A stretch of 17,283 nucleotides of DNA from Verrucomicrobiaceae bacterium (GCA_021151605.1 JAGKWZ010000104.1:1-17283), one strand, 5' to 3'; shown: positions 1-8,686, counted from the stretch's first letter. The notes: a model not told the origin generated them from the sequence alone. Translations and numbers: made by a program.

Positions 1-2
1 AC

Positions 3-347
3 ATCAAGCTGCAAAAAGCCCACTGGGCCGCCAGCAAGGCAGTTGTCGATCAAATGGACCTCTGGTTCAACGGCGGCAGCCTGAAGGCCCGCTTCCCCGT
101 TCTCATCGAGCCACACACCGCAGCCCCCAGCCCGCCGCCGCCAATCAACGCTCGTCAGGCCATCATTGAAGCCATCTACGCTCACAGCGGCGGCACAGAC
201 CTGCCAGCGACGAAGCGCTACACTGCCGAAGGCACTTACAACGCCAAAGTCCCGCCCACTGACACCTTCAACACTGACATCCGCGACCGCGTCCGCTGGT
301 GTGGGTATCTTATGACCGTGGGCGCTCCTGGTTTGATCAGTCACTAA
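3..347 (+). CDS. C-terminal part of a probable DUF1800 family protein (5' end outside window)
   Basis: The reading frame is open from the window edge and ends at a TAA; 114 residues are visible. An internal ATG at 54 is probably not the real start, because the frame is protein-like upstream of it. Visible features are a VVDQMDLWFNGGSLKARFP segment, a Pro-rich linker, and an end reading RVRWCGYLMTVGAPGLI. This resembles the tail of the large DUF1800 proteins of Verrucomicrobia and Planctomycetes. The assignment rests mainly on context: DUF1800 genes commonly precede DUF1501 genes, and a DUF1501 gene starts 57 bp downstream on the same strand, so the two probably form an operon. The function of DUF1800 proteins is not established; many are exported. 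Coding status is fairly sure, the family name only moderately so. Confidence 0.6.
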   Translation: MKLQKAHWAASKAVVDQMDLWFNGGSLKARFPVLIEPHTAAPSPPPPINARQAIIEAIYAHSGGTDLPATKRYTAEGTYNAKVPPTDTFNTDIRDRVRWCGYLMTVGAPGLISH

Positions 348-404
348 TCCGCCAGATCAGCCCGCTCCGCCCTAGCTCAACCCATTTTCACACTCATCAC
401 AGCC

Positions 405-2180
405 ATGAACATCTTCCTCCGCAAAACCGAAGACCGCTCTAAGCCCAATCGCCGCGACTTCCTTCTCCGCACAGGATGTGCCTCCATGGGCCTCACCAGC
501 CTCGTGAACACCATTTCGCAGTTCAAGCTCGTCGGTTCGGCGGCGGCACAAAGTGCTGGTGAAGACTACAAGGCGCTCGTCTGCGTATTTTTGAATGGTG
601 GTGCCGATTCCAATAACTTCCTCATCCCCGCTGGAGGCAGCTCCGCAGCTCGGTCTGATTATAATGCCGGGCGTGGTGTGCTGAACATCCCAGACACACA
701 GTTTGATTTCTCTCCCGCCGCCAACAACGGCTACTACAACGGCACCACCAACAACGACACCTCGCAGGTCACCACCCGCATTGCTCCGCTCAATGCAGGC
801 CAGTTTGACCCCCTCACTCGTCCAGGTTACACACAGGGAAACTTGGCACTGCATCCCGGCGCGTATCCGCTCAGGACGCTCTTTAATGACAGCAAGGATC
901 TCGCCTTCTTCGCAAACATCGGCACCCTCGTAGGTACCCAGCAGATTACGCGTGCGAACTTCAACACGCTCCCTGCCAGCACGAAGCCGCCTCAGCTTTT
1001 CTCCCACTCTGACCAGCAGGTCCAGTGGCAGTCATCCCTGCCGGACAAACCGTTCACTCAGGGCTGGGGCGGGCGCATCGCCGAAATTGTCTCCGGCATG
1101 AATAGTGGCGACCTCGGTGTCAGCATCAGCATCGCCGGGACGAACAGCTTTCAGATCGGCCTCACCGAGCAGCCTTACTTCATGAACACCAGTGGTGCGG
1201 TCAGCTCCCTCACCGGGTTTAGCGGCGGCACTCCCAGCACCGCCTACGGCTCCGCCCTGCGCAATACCGCCCTCAATCCGCACTACCTCGGCGGCACTAC
1301 ACCAGCCAACAAATACAACCCACTCGCCGGCATCACCGGCCTCACCGCAGGTGATCCCCTCAGCGGCACCAACTACCAAAACACTAGCGCCGGCTACCGC
1401 TTGCGTGCGCTTGAGCAGATCCTCTCGGCCTCCCACGAGAGCCTTTTTGACGAAACCTACGTCGGCGTCCCGCAAAGCGCGCGCAACACCGAAGGCCTCG
1501 TCGGCACTGCCCTTGCCCAATCTGCTGCGCCCAATCCAACGCTCGACGCACATTGGAATAACTGGTTCCCTGGTGGCTTCGCCCAGACCGACCTTAGCAA
1601 CCAGCTCAAAGTCGTCGCCCGCCTGATCGCGGGCCGCAGTGTGTTGAGCAATAAGCGCCAGATCTTCTTCGTCCAGATCGGCGGCTGGGACACCCACGTC
1701 TCGCAAATCCCCAGCCCTACCGGGCAGAACCAGGGCCAGTACAACCTCATCAACAACCTCTCACGCAGCATCAAGGCCTTCTCAGACGCCATGAAGGCCA
1801 TCGGCATGTGGAATAATGTGATGATGTTCACCGCCTCCGACTTCAACCGTACCTTCACCCCAAACAAGAGCGACCAAACCGGCGGCTCCGACCACGCCTG
1901 GGGAGGCCACAGCATCGTCGCAGGTGGTGCGGTCAAAGGGGGGCGCATCTTCGGACGATTCCCCGACCTGACCGTCAATGGCGGCATCGACTGCACTGGA
2001 AACCGTGGCCGCTGGATCCCCACCACCGCCGTCGATCAGAAAGCCGCCATGATCGCTAAATGGTTTGGCCTTACCGAATCGCAGATCGCTGCGGTCTTCC
2101 CGAATGTTCTTCGCTTCCAGCCTGACTTCAGCACTTCCACCCTGGTGGATAGGAATCTCGATTTCATCAACTTCGCCTGA
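405..2180 (+). CDS. DUF1501 domain protein, Tat-exported
   Basis: This 591-residue protein has an N-terminal twin-arginine signal: NRRDFLLRTG at about residues 15-24, then a hydrophobic stretch and an Ala-rich AAAQSA cleavage region near residue 50. The mature part shows DUF1501 hallmarks: ALVCVFLNGGADSNNFLIP just after the signal, QIGGWDTH near residue 425, and GSDHAWGGHS near residue 495, followed by GGRIFGRFPDLTVNG. DUF1501 proteins belong to the alkaline-phosphatase/sulfatase-like fold group, but their substrate is unknown. Folding before export through Tat would fit a cofactor- or metal-binding protein (inference). The gene follows the probable DUF1800 gene by 57 bp, the usual pairing. 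The ATG is preceded by CAGCC and has no Shine-Dalgarno sequence. Length is normal for the family and the frame is intact. Confidence 0.9.
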   Translation: MNIFLRKTEDRSKPNRRDFLLRTGCASMGLTSLVNTISQFKLVGSAAAQSAGEDYKALVCVFLNGGADSNNFLIPAGGSSAARSDYNAGRGVLNIPDTQFDFSPAANNGYYNGTTNNDTSQVTTRIAPLNAGQFDPLTRPGYTQGNLALHPGAYPLRTLFNDSKDLAFFANIGTLVGTQQITRANFNTLPASTKPPQLFSHSDQQVQWQSSLPDKPFTQGWGGRIAEIVSGMNSGDLGVSISIAGTNSFQIGLTEQPYFMNTSGAVSSLTGFSGGTPSTAYGSALRNTALNPHYLGGTTPANKYNPLAGITGLTAGDPLSGTNYQNTSAGYRLRALEQILSASHESLFDETYVGVPQSARNTEGLVGTALAQSAAPNPTLDAHWNNWFPGGFAQTDLSNQLKVVARLIAGRSVLSNKRQIFFVQIGGWDTHVSQIPSPTGQNQGQYNLINNLSRSIKAFSDAMKAIGMWNNVMMFTASDFNRTFTPNKSDQTGGSDHAWGGHSIVAGGAVKGGRIFGRFPDLTVNGGIDCTGNRGRWIPTTAVDQKAAMIAKWFGLTESQIAAVFPNVLRFQPDFSTSTLVDRNLDFINFA

Positions 2181-2260
2181 ACCCTTCCCCCATTGCTTTT
2201 GGCGCTATCCTCCAGCACCACAGTGCTTGCGTTCTCCCACGCTGCCTCTACCCTCGGCAC

Positions 2261-2635
2261 ATGCTCCAAATCGTCTTCAACGACATCAGTGCCGCTGAGC
2301 TCTCCCGCCTGCCGACTCAAATCCAGTTCCAGCTTCTCGAAGCTCTGAACATCCAACCCGGCGACATCGACGACGCCATCCTCAGCAAGCGCTTCGGAGC
2401 CATCGAGCGATCCGGCGGCAAAAAATTCCACCGCTGCCGTGCTGGCGACCATCGCATCTACTTCTCTGTCAAAGACGGTCACATCGTCGTCCATCGCGTC
2501 CTCCATAAAAACACCTTCGCCGACTTCCTTTTCCGCAGCAATCTCCCCGGCGGCGGTGAAGACGAAGCCCTTAGTCAGTCCAACGGCTTCTGGAAGCTTA
2601 TCGACGAAGGCACCAAGACGCTCAAGATGGCATGA
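2261..2635 (+). CDS. RelE/ParE-like small protein
   Basis: This 124-residue protein matches the RelE/ParE toxin fold in pattern: an N-terminal strand (MLQIVFNDI), two helices, then a basic core (KKFHRCRAGDHRIYFSVKDG) and the strand HIVVHRVLHKNTFADFLFRS. RelE-type proteins cleave mRNA on the ribosome, while ParE-type ones poison gyrase. Arg and His residues of the kind used by RelE are present, but activity cannot be inferred from sequence alone. No antitoxin gene is visible beside it: the 80 bp upstream hold none, and the downstream gene is a flavoprotein. Its stop overlaps the next start in an ATGA, so the two are probably translationally coupled. About 30 residues extend past the core domain. 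It may be a chromosomal family member that has taken on another role. Confidence 0.75.
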   Translation: MLQIVFNDISAAELSRLPTQIQFQLLEALNIQPGDIDDAILSKRFGAIERSGGKKFHRCRAGDHRIYFSVKDGHIVVHRVLHKNTFADFLFRSNLPGGGEDEALSQSNGFWKLIDEGTKTLKMA

Positions 2636-4047
2636 GCGACACCCACGACTTTGACTTCGTCGTCATCGGCGGAGGCAGTGCTGGCTACGCCGCCGCACGC
2701 ACCGCCCACTCCGAGGGCCTCCGCGTTGCCGTCATCGACGGAGCCCCCGAACTCGGCGGCCTCTGCATCCTTCGCGGCTGCATGCCCAGCAAGACCCTCA
2801 TCGAGTCTGCCGACCGCTACCTCAGCATCCGTCGCGCGGCTGAGTTCGGTTTAAAAGCCCAGCCCCAGGGCGTCGATGTCACCGCCATCCGAGATCGGAA
2901 ACGCGCACTCATTACCGACTTCGCCAGCTATCGTCAGGGCCAGCTTGAAGATGGCCGCTTCATCCTGCACCGCGCCCACGCCAGCTTTGTGGATGCGCAC
3001 ACGCTGCAAATCCTGCCTCGCGACGGCAGCGCCTGCTTCACCCTCACCACGCGCAGCTTTTGCATCGCCACCGGCTCGGTCGCCAACGTCCCGCCCATCC
3101 CAGGCCTCGCCGAAACCGGCTACTGGACCAGCGATGACATCCTCGACGCCGCCGAGCTGCCCGAGACCTTCGCCGTGCTCGGCGGCGGAGCCATCGCGCT
3201 CGAAATGGCGCATTACCTCGAAGGCATCGGCCGGAAAGTCACCCTCATCCAGCGCAGCGCCCAGTTCCTCACCGGCATCGACCCCGAGTGCAGCCGCGTC
3301 ATCGTCGAGGCCTATGAAAAGCGCGGCATCACCTGCCATCTCGGCACCAAGATCCACCGCGTCAGCTCGGCGAATGGCCGCAAGCAGCTCGACTACAGCC
3401 ACGACAGTCTGGAGCGCAGCCTCGCCGTCGATCAGATCCTCGTCGCCATGGGTCGTGGACCCGCCACCGCCGGACTAGATCTGCACACCGCCCACATCGC
3501 CCAGGCTGGGAAAAAGATCACCGTCCAGCCCACCATGCAGACCAGTCAGCCGCACATCTTTGCCGCTGGTGACGTGTGCAGCCCGCTCGATGTCGTCCAC
3601 ATCGCCATCCAGCAGGGGGAAATCGCCGCCCGCAATGCCGCCCGCCTCCTCCGTGGCGAATCCGCCAGCGAGCAGATGGACTACCGTCTGCTCCTCTTCG
3701 GCGTCTTTTCCCACCCTCAAGTCGCCGCCGTCGGAGCCAGTGAGGCCGACCTCACCCAGCGTGGCATCCCCCACGTCTCCGCCAGCTATCCCTTCAACGA
3801 CCACGGCAAAAGCATGTGCATGGGCGAAACGGAAGGCTTCGTGAAAATGGTCGCCCACCGTGAAACCGGCGAGATCCTCGGTGCCACCTGCGTCGGACCA
3901 CACGCCACCGAGCTGATCCACGAAGTCGTCATCGCCATGCACTACCGCTCCCGCGTGCAGGACTTCATGCTCATCCCCCACTACCACCCCACGCTGAGCG
4001 AGATCTGGACCTACCCAGCCGAAGAGTGTGCGGACCAGTGCGCCTAG
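2632..4047 (+). CDS. FAD-dependent pyridine nucleotide-disulfide oxidoreductase (dihydrolipoyl dehydrogenase / mercuric reductase family)
   Basis: The 471 residues follow the class I disulfide reductase plan. A FAD-binding VVIGGGSAGYAAA lies at residues 10-22. The redox pair is C45/C50 in GGLCILRGCMPSK. A second Rossmann motif (VLGGGAIALEMA) near residue 183 binds NAD(P)H, and the FAD contact HIFAAGDVC is near residue 306. The C-terminal dimer domain carries the catalytic H452/E457 in HYHPTLSE. Such enzymes pass electrons between NAD(P)H and a disulfide or metal substrate through FAD. The substrate is uncertain: no 2-oxoacid dehydrogenase E1/E2 or glycine cleavage genes are adjacent, and CILRGC differs from the common CLNVGC. 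The protein ends in an extra Cys-x3-Cys (C466, C470). Its ATG overlaps the stop of the RelE-like gene. Confidence 0.9.
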   Translation: MSDTHDFDFVVIGGGSAGYAAARTAHSEGLRVAVIDGAPELGGLCILRGCMPSKTLIESADRYLSIRRAAEFGLKAQPQGVDVTAIRDRKRALITDFASYRQGQLEDGRFILHRAHASFVDAHTLQILPRDGSACFTLTTRSFCIATGSVANVPPIPGLAETGYWTSDDILDAAELPETFAVLGGGAIALEMAHYLEGIGRKVTLIQRSAQFLTGIDPECSRVIVEAYEKRGITCHLGTKIHRVSSANGRKQLDYSHDSLERSLAVDQILVAMGRGPATAGLDLHTAHIAQAGKKITVQPTMQTSQPHIFAAGDVCSPLDVVHIAIQQGEIAARNAARLLRGESASEQMDYRLLLFGVFSHPQVAAVGASEADLTQRGIPHVSASYPFNDHGKSMCMGETEGFVKMVAHRETGEILGATCVGPHATELIHEVVIAMHYRSRVQDFMLIPHYHPTLSEIWTYPAEECADQCA

Positions 4048-4144
4048 CACAGCTAGCCCGAACTCGGTGCTTTCGATCACCCCGCCCCAGCTTTCTCCGT
4101 GACAAGTCAGCTCGCCCTTTGCTAAACCATGCGGTGCTGCTGCC

Positions 4145-5272
4145 ATGACCCGCTCTTTCTCCCTCCGCGACTACTCCATCGCCTTTGCCCTGCTGGGCAT
4201 CTGCGCGTTCTTTGGCATCGTGGAGCCGAAGTTCCTCGATTCGCGGAATCTCTCCCTGCTGATGACGGAGCTCTCCATCACGGCCACGCTGGCGATGGGG
4301 ATGCTCATCATCATCCTGCCGGGGCACATTGATTTATCCGTCGGCAGCGGGCTGGCCCTGCTCAGCGGCATCGCCACGGTGCTGACGACGAAGGCGGGCT
4401 GGCCAGCGCCAGTTTCGCTCAGTGTGGGCTTGCTGGCGGGGCTCGTCATCTGGTGGGGGAAAGGGCTGCTCATCGTGAAGGAGCGCATCCCCGCCTTCAT
4501 CGTCACACTCGCGGGTTTGCTGGTGTTTCGCGGGCTGTTCTGGCTGGTGATCCAGAACCAGACGGTGCCCGTCGTCGCCGGTGGCCAGACGAATCTCTAC
4601 TCGCTCATCAGCACCTTTTATCTCCCGCCGCTGGCGGGCTACGCGGTGGCGGCGGTGGTCATCGCCATGATGATCTGGGCCACGCTGAAGGGCCGCGCTG
4701 AGCGCCGGGCGAATGGATTCGTGGTCGCGGATGGGGAGTCGTCGTTCATGCGCGTCTTCATCGCGGCGCAGGCCGTGCTGCTCTTTGTCATCGTCACGAA
4801 CCAGTTCCGCGGCATCCCGCTTCCGGCGATGATCTTCGCCGCCGTGGCGCTGGTGGTTTACGTGCTGACGCAGCACACCGCCTTTGGCCGCTATCTGTAT
4901 GCCATCGGTGGCAATGCTGAAGCCGCGCTCGTTTCCGGCGTGCCGGTGCAGCGGGTGGTGATCACTGCCTTTGCCATGATGGGTGCCATCGTGGCCGTGA
5001 CCGGCTTCATGCTCACCTCCTACACCGGGAACTCCACCACCGATCTCGGCGAGTGGATGGAGCTGGATGCCGTGGCGGCCTGCGTGATCGGCGGCGTAAG
5101 CCTGCGTGGCGGACGCGGCACCGTGCTCGGTGTGCTGGCCGGGGCTCTGATCATGGCCACGCTGCTGAACGGCATGACGCTCATGGCCGTCTCCCCGGAA
5201 TACAAGCTCGTCGTTCGTGGCAGCGTGCTCCTAGCCGCCGTGTGGATGGACATGCGCCTCGGGCGTCCGTAG
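4145..5272 (+). CDS. sugar ABC transporter permease, XylH-like (BPD_transp_2 family)
   Basis: This 375-residue protein is mostly hydrophobic, with about ten membrane segments. It carries the hallmark of branched-chain/monosaccharide permeases, LPGHIDLSVGSGLALLSG, at about residues 58-75, and a C-terminal signature reading GNAEAALVSGVPVQRVV, then AVAACVIGGVSLRGGRGTVLG. Length and layout fit XylH/RbsC-type permeases; the long middle section with a cytoplasmic loop (KGRAERRANGF) is more like XylH. It would form the inner-membrane channel for a monosaccharide such as xylose, driven by a separate ATPase and fed by a periplasmic binding protein. Neither partner is in this window: the neighbours are a disulfide reductase (97 bp upstream) and an Hsp70 gene. 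The substrate is therefore inferred. The chosen ATG is preceded by CTGCC with no Shine-Dalgarno. Confidence 0.88.
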   Translation: MTRSFSLRDYSIAFALLGICAFFGIVEPKFLDSRNLSLLMTELSITATLAMGMLIIILPGHIDLSVGSGLALLSGIATVLTTKAGWPAPVSLSVGLLAGLVIWWGKGLLIVKERIPAFIVTLAGLLVFRGLFWLVIQNQTVPVVAGGQTNLYSLISTFYLPPLAGYAVAAVVIAMMIWATLKGRAERRANGFVVADGESSFMRVFIAAQAVLLFVIVTNQFRGIPLPAMIFAAVALVVYVLTQHTAFGRYLYAIGGNAEAALVSGVPVQRVVITAFAMMGAIVAVTGFMLTSYTGNSTTDLGEWMELDAVAACVIGGVSLRGGRGTVLGVLAGALIMATLLNGMTLMAVSPEYKLVVRGSVLLAAVWMDMRLGRP

Positions 5273-5488
5273 AAATCGTCAAAAGACACCGCAATAATCG
5301 ATTGGACCTCAAGCGTCCAGCCCCCTAAAACTAGTTCAGGAGTCTTGACTTTTTGAAGCTTGCCTTGTCCATTCATCCAATAAACTCCGCACCGCTCTCC
5401 GGTATTCTAGGTTTCCATCTTCCGCTGATGCGCCTACAGATTCCCCCAGGCCTACTTCACCTTATTTGACCTCTCCACTTTTACGACC

Positions 5489-6979
5489 ATGGCAGACTAT
5501 GTTGGCATCGATCTCGGCACCACGCTCTCGGGCTTGGCCTATCTCAAATCTGACGGCAACCCGGAGATCGTCCCGAACGCCGATGGCGAGCGTCTGACTC
5601 CCTCGGTCGTCTTCTTTGACAACCATGAGGACGTGAAGCTCGTCGGCAGTGCGGCGCGCGATGGCGGCGAACCAGACCGCACCATCTTTCAGATCAAACG
5701 TCACATGGATGACCCGGAGTACCTCGTGACCATCGATGGTAAAAAATGGTCCCCAGCTGAGATCTCCGCGCTGATTCTTTCCAAGCTGAAGCGTGAGTGC
5801 TCGAAAATCATCGGTGACATCAACGAAGTCGTCATCACCGTGCCGGCGAACTTCAATGAGCTGGCGCGAAAAAGCACCATCGCTGCGGCTGAGATGGCTG
5901 GCATGAAGGTGAAACGTCTCGTCAATGAGCCCACGGCTGCTGCTGTCTATTACGCTCACAACCAGGGCGTGCAGGGCCGCATCCTCGTTTATGACCTGGG
6001 GGGTGGCACACTGGATACCACCATCCTCGAAGTGCAGGGAGACAACATCCGCATTCTGACTAGCGAGGGTGCACGCCACCTCGGAGGTAGCAATTTTGAT
6101 GAGATGCTGCTCGACTGCTATGCCGAGCAGTACACCAAGCAGACTGGTGCCAAGCTCTTCTCAGACGAGCGTCACCGCCGCCGCATCCTCCAGGCCACGG
6201 AAGATACGAAGAAGATGCTCTCGAAGCTCCAGCGCGTGAACGATACCGTCTCCAATGACAAGAATGACGGCATCGCCCGTATCGACCTGACTCGTGAAGG
6301 CTTCGAAAAGCTCGTGCGCCATATGCTGACCCGCACCGTCATGCTCGTTGAGCAGGCTCTGGATTCTGCCAAGCTCAAGGCGTCAGACATCGACCATGTG
6401 GTCCTCGTCGGCGGCTCCACGCGCATCCCGAAGGTGAAGCAGATCCTCGAAAAGATGTTTGGCAAGACACCGAAGTCCTGCGGCAACGTCGATGAATGTG
6501 TCGCTCTGGGAGCTGCCTTGTTTGCCAAAAAATCCTCACGCATCCAGGAAGTCTGTAACGCCAGCTACGGCACCCTGGCCATGATTTACAATGCCAAAAC
6601 CGGCGAGGAAAAGCTGCTGAACTCCATCGTCATCCCGAAGAACACGCCCATCCCATGTTCTCGCACGCAGATCTATCAAACCAGTGAGGACAACGAGCGC
6701 GTCATCGAGGTGGAGATCACCCAGGGCGAGGACGAAGACCCGCGTTATGTGGACATCATCGGGCGCATCACCCTCGAAGTGCCTGCCAACCGCCCCAAAG
6801 GCTGCGAGGTCGCCGTCACATTCAGCTACGATGAAAACCAGCGTGTCCGTGCCCTCGTCGTGGATAAGCAGTCGGGTCGCAGCCGAGAGGTCGCTGTCAG
6901 TTACAAAGGTGCTGGAGTGCTTTCCGAAGAGGATCTGAAGAAAAAGAGCATCAGCCTGCGCCAGATGCGGATCGAATAG
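5489..6979 (+). CDS. Hsp70 family chaperone lacking the C-terminal lid
   Basis: The 496 residues contain a full Hsp70 ATPase domain: phosphate-1 motif GIDLGTT at 6-12, the NEPTAAA connect motif at 146-152, phosphate-2 DLGGGTLD at 169-176, and the adenosine motif VGGSTRIPKV at 307-316. A beta-rich substrate-binding-like segment follows (about 355-480), and the protein ends in a short charged tail. Canonical DnaK is about 640 residues, so the roughly 100-residue helical lid and acidic tail are missing; the interdomain linker is also not the usual hydrophobic VLLLD type. It is thus a divergent, specialised Hsp70 rather than the housekeeping DnaK. No grpE or dnaJ is adjacent, and no CIRCE element is visible in the 216-bp upstream gap. 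A small gene follows after 39 bp and may encode a partner. Confidence 0.9.
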   Translation: MADYVGIDLGTTLSGLAYLKSDGNPEIVPNADGERLTPSVVFFDNHEDVKLVGSAARDGGEPDRTIFQIKRHMDDPEYLVTIDGKKWSPAEISALILSKLKRECSKIIGDINEVVITVPANFNELARKSTIAAAEMAGMKVKRLVNEPTAAAVYYAHNQGVQGRILVYDLGGGTLDTTILEVQGDNIRILTSEGARHLGGSNFDEMLLDCYAEQYTKQTGAKLFSDERHRRRILQATEDTKKMLSKLQRVNDTVSNDKNDGIARIDLTREGFEKLVRHMLTRTVMLVEQALDSAKLKASDIDHVVLVGGSTRIPKVKQILEKMFGKTPKSCGNVDECVALGAALFAKKSSRIQEVCNASYGTLAMIYNAKTGEEKLLNSIVIPKNTPIPCSRTQIYQTSEDNERVIEVEITQGEDEDPRYVDIIGRITLEVPANRPKGCEVAVTFSYDENQRVRALVVDKQSGRSREVAVSYKGAGVLSEEDLKKKSISLRQMRIE

Positions 6980-7018
6980 TCCTCAAACCCGTTCTGCGAA
7001 TCCGAGCCCCACAAAGCC

Positions 7019-7360
7019 ATGTTCAAAAAGATCCTCCAATCCCTCTCCAAATCCCAGCAGGCCAAAACCCAGGCTCCAGCTCCCGCTCCAGCCCCCGCAG
7101 CCAAGGGGCCTGCCGTAGTGCTCGACCGCGTCGCCAAGCCAGCAGCCGAGGCAGCCACCACTGCTGCTCCGCAGACTCCGGAAGATCTCTGCGAGGTGAA
7201 CTCGAAGATGCCCAAAGACCAGATTCAGGCCCGCCTGAAGCTCCTCTACCGCCGATTCAATCGCAGTGCCTCCAGCCTGGACCCAAAAATCCGTGACGAG
7301 GCGGACAAGATGCTCAATGCAATCGTGCTCGTGAGGGAAAAATACTTCGGTGAGCTCTGA
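7019..7360 (+). CDS. small protein of unknown function, candidate partner of the Hsp70 homologue
   Basis: This 113-residue protein has three parts: a short basic amphipathic N-terminus (MFKKILQSLSKSQQ), a Pro/Ala-rich linker of about 40 residues, and a helical C-terminal domain (about residues 60-113) rich in Arg and Lys with a YRRFNRSASSLDP turn and the end VREKYFGEL. It has no signal peptide, membrane segment or cysteine pair. I do not recognise a named family. The C-terminal domain is loosely reminiscent of a small helical J-domain-like bundle but shows no HPD motif, so it is not a normal DnaJ. Position 39 bp after the Hsp70 homologue on the same strand makes co-transcription likely and a role as cofactor or adaptor plausible (inference). 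Confidence 0.7.
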   Translation: MFKKILQSLSKSQQAKTQAPAPAPAPAAKGPAVVLDRVAKPAAEAATTAAPQTPEDLCEVNSKMPKDQIQARLKLLYRRFNRSASSLDPKIRDEADKMLNAIVLVREKYFGEL

Positions 7361-7369
7361 GAGCACCTT

Positions 7370-7385
7370 TCACCACCAGCGGTGA
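7370..7385. terminator. short hairpin between convergent genes (weak)
   Basis: TCACC and GGTGA form a 5-bp stem around a 6-base loop, in the 27-bp gap between the stop of the small + strand gene and the stop of the - strand gene at 7388. Placement suits a bidirectional terminator, but the stem is short and there is no T tract on either side. Confidence 0.25.
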
Positions 7386-7387
7386 GA

Positions 7388-8536
7388 TCACTTCGGCTTG
7401 TTCTCGTAGAGCTTGGGCAGGCGTTTGAGGTCGTATTCAGACTCAGGGTCGCTGCCCAGGCAGCGGGCCATGGTAGGGTCGGACGTCCAGGTGGCGACGA
7501 TAGTGTCCGCCCCATGCACGATGCGGACGACTGCACCACGATACTTTGGCTCCGTCTTGCTTCTCATTTTGTCTTTCGGGCCGAGTCCGTCCAGGTCATC
7601 AGCACGGCCATCGTAGTGGTTTTTGGACTTCGTTTTTAGCTCGGTTTTGTGTGCGGCCATGCTTCGCAGTTGCACCTTCTCGCTGCCCTCGGCCATGAGG
7701 TAGTTCAGGTGCTTGAGTTCCGTGTCGCCGAGCAGCCACCATTGGATCGTGACCTCGCTGGGGTGTTGGGAAAGATTCACCAGTTCGATGGAATAGATCC
7801 ATTGGTAGCCGTTTCGCTTCATCGGCTGCTCGGTGAGTCGGCCGCTGAGTTTCAGCTTGGGAGTCCCCTGCCCTGCAGCCCCGGAGCGCTCCATCTCTTC
7901 TTTAAAGATCCGGGCTGCTTCTTCCTTTGTCTGACCAAAGTTGTTGGTCGGTGGCTTGATGTTGAGCTTGGCGTTGAGTGCCTCGCGCTCGATGTCTTTA
8001 AACTGCGGCAAGTAGGCGAGATCGCGGGCGGCATCAGCGGCGTTCTTGGCGCGGCTCTTGGAGGGGGCCACGAGGCGGACATTCGAGATGTCCCGGGAGA
8101 ATCGGGGGACGTGCTCAAGCGGGATGATGTATTCAAAAACGGCCTGTGAGCCTGCGTCTGCGAACTTCGTGATCAGGCCGGTGTATTGGTGCTTGTCGTT
8201 AAAGCAGCCGAGGACATGGGCCTCACGCCACATTTGCACAAGACTGCGCTGCATGGCCTGGCGGTGGAGAGTGCCGACGTTGGGCTGGAACTCGAAGGCC
8301 TTGTCCACCAAGGCGCTGCCATCCGGCCCCCCAGTCTGCGCACTCGTCTCCATGGCGCTGAGGATGCGGACGATCTGACCTTTGACCTGGTCCATCCCGC
8401 CCGGCTCGGCTTTGGCCGTGAACCCCATGGGACGCAGCTGTGGGGCGAGAGCCTTGGCCAGTGGATAGTTCACGCCCCAGGCGCTGACGGCAGCCCCCAG
8501 CAGGCCAAGGAAAAAGAGTCGGGGAATGGGATGCAT
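7388..8536 (-). CDS. exported protein of unknown function
   Basis: From the ATG at 8536 the protein has 382 residues. It begins MHPIPRLFFLGLLGAAVSAW, a typical signal peptide or N-terminal anchor. A GTG start 51 bp further upstream (8587) is possible but would put 17 basic residues before the signal, so I prefer the ATG. The mature protein is soluble, with no other clear membrane segment: an N-terminal helical part, a middle region (AARDLAYLPQFKDIEREALNA, about residues 169-189), then a C-terminal half with beta-type segments (KLKLSGRLTEQ; YQWIYSIELVNLSQHPSEVTIQWW) that could be an immunoglobulin-like or other sandwich domain. I do not recognise a family. It lies 150 bp downstream of leuS on the same strand and is probably independent of it in function. 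Confidence 0.75.
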   Translation of the reverse strand: MHPIPRLFFLGLLGAAVSAWGVNYPLAKALAPQLRPMGFTAKAEPGGMDQVKGQIVRILSAMETSAQTGGPDGSALVDKAFEFQPNVGTLHRQAMQRSLVQMWREAHVLGCFNDKHQYTGLITKFADAGSQAVFEYIIPLEHVPRFSRDISNVRLVAPSKSRAKNAADAARDLAYLPQFKDIEREALNAKLNIKPPTNNFGQTKEEAARIFKEEMERSGAAGQGTPKLKLSGRLTEQPMKRNGYQWIYSIELVNLSQHPSEVTIQWWLLGDTELKHLNYLMAEGSEKVQLRSMAAHKTELKTKSKNHYDGRADDLDGLGPKDKMRSKTEPKYRGAVVRIVHGADTIVATWTSDPTMARCLGSDPESEYDLKRLPKLYENKPK

Positions 8537-8686
8537 TGGGGTTGGCCAGGACTTAATTTTTCGTAAACGATGCACCAGCAGGCGCACAGAACCGACGGAT
8601 TAAACCATGGCTTCGAGCAGACTGGCAAGCCCTTCATTACCCCACGTCATCCAAGAAGATGACGGCAGGGCAGTGAAAGCGTGGCT

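Noticed and set aside
5345..5373. Sigma-70 type promoter before the Hsp70 gene
   Set aside because: A TTGACT at 5345 is present, but the hexamer 17 bp later (TCCATT) matches the -10 consensus poorly, and the gene starts more than 110 bp further on. The 216-bp gap shows no CIRCE inverted repeat either.
7388..8587. GTG at 8587 as the start of the exported unknown protein
   Set aside because: It would add 17 mostly basic residues ahead of a good signal peptide; the ATG at 8536 gives a normal export signal.
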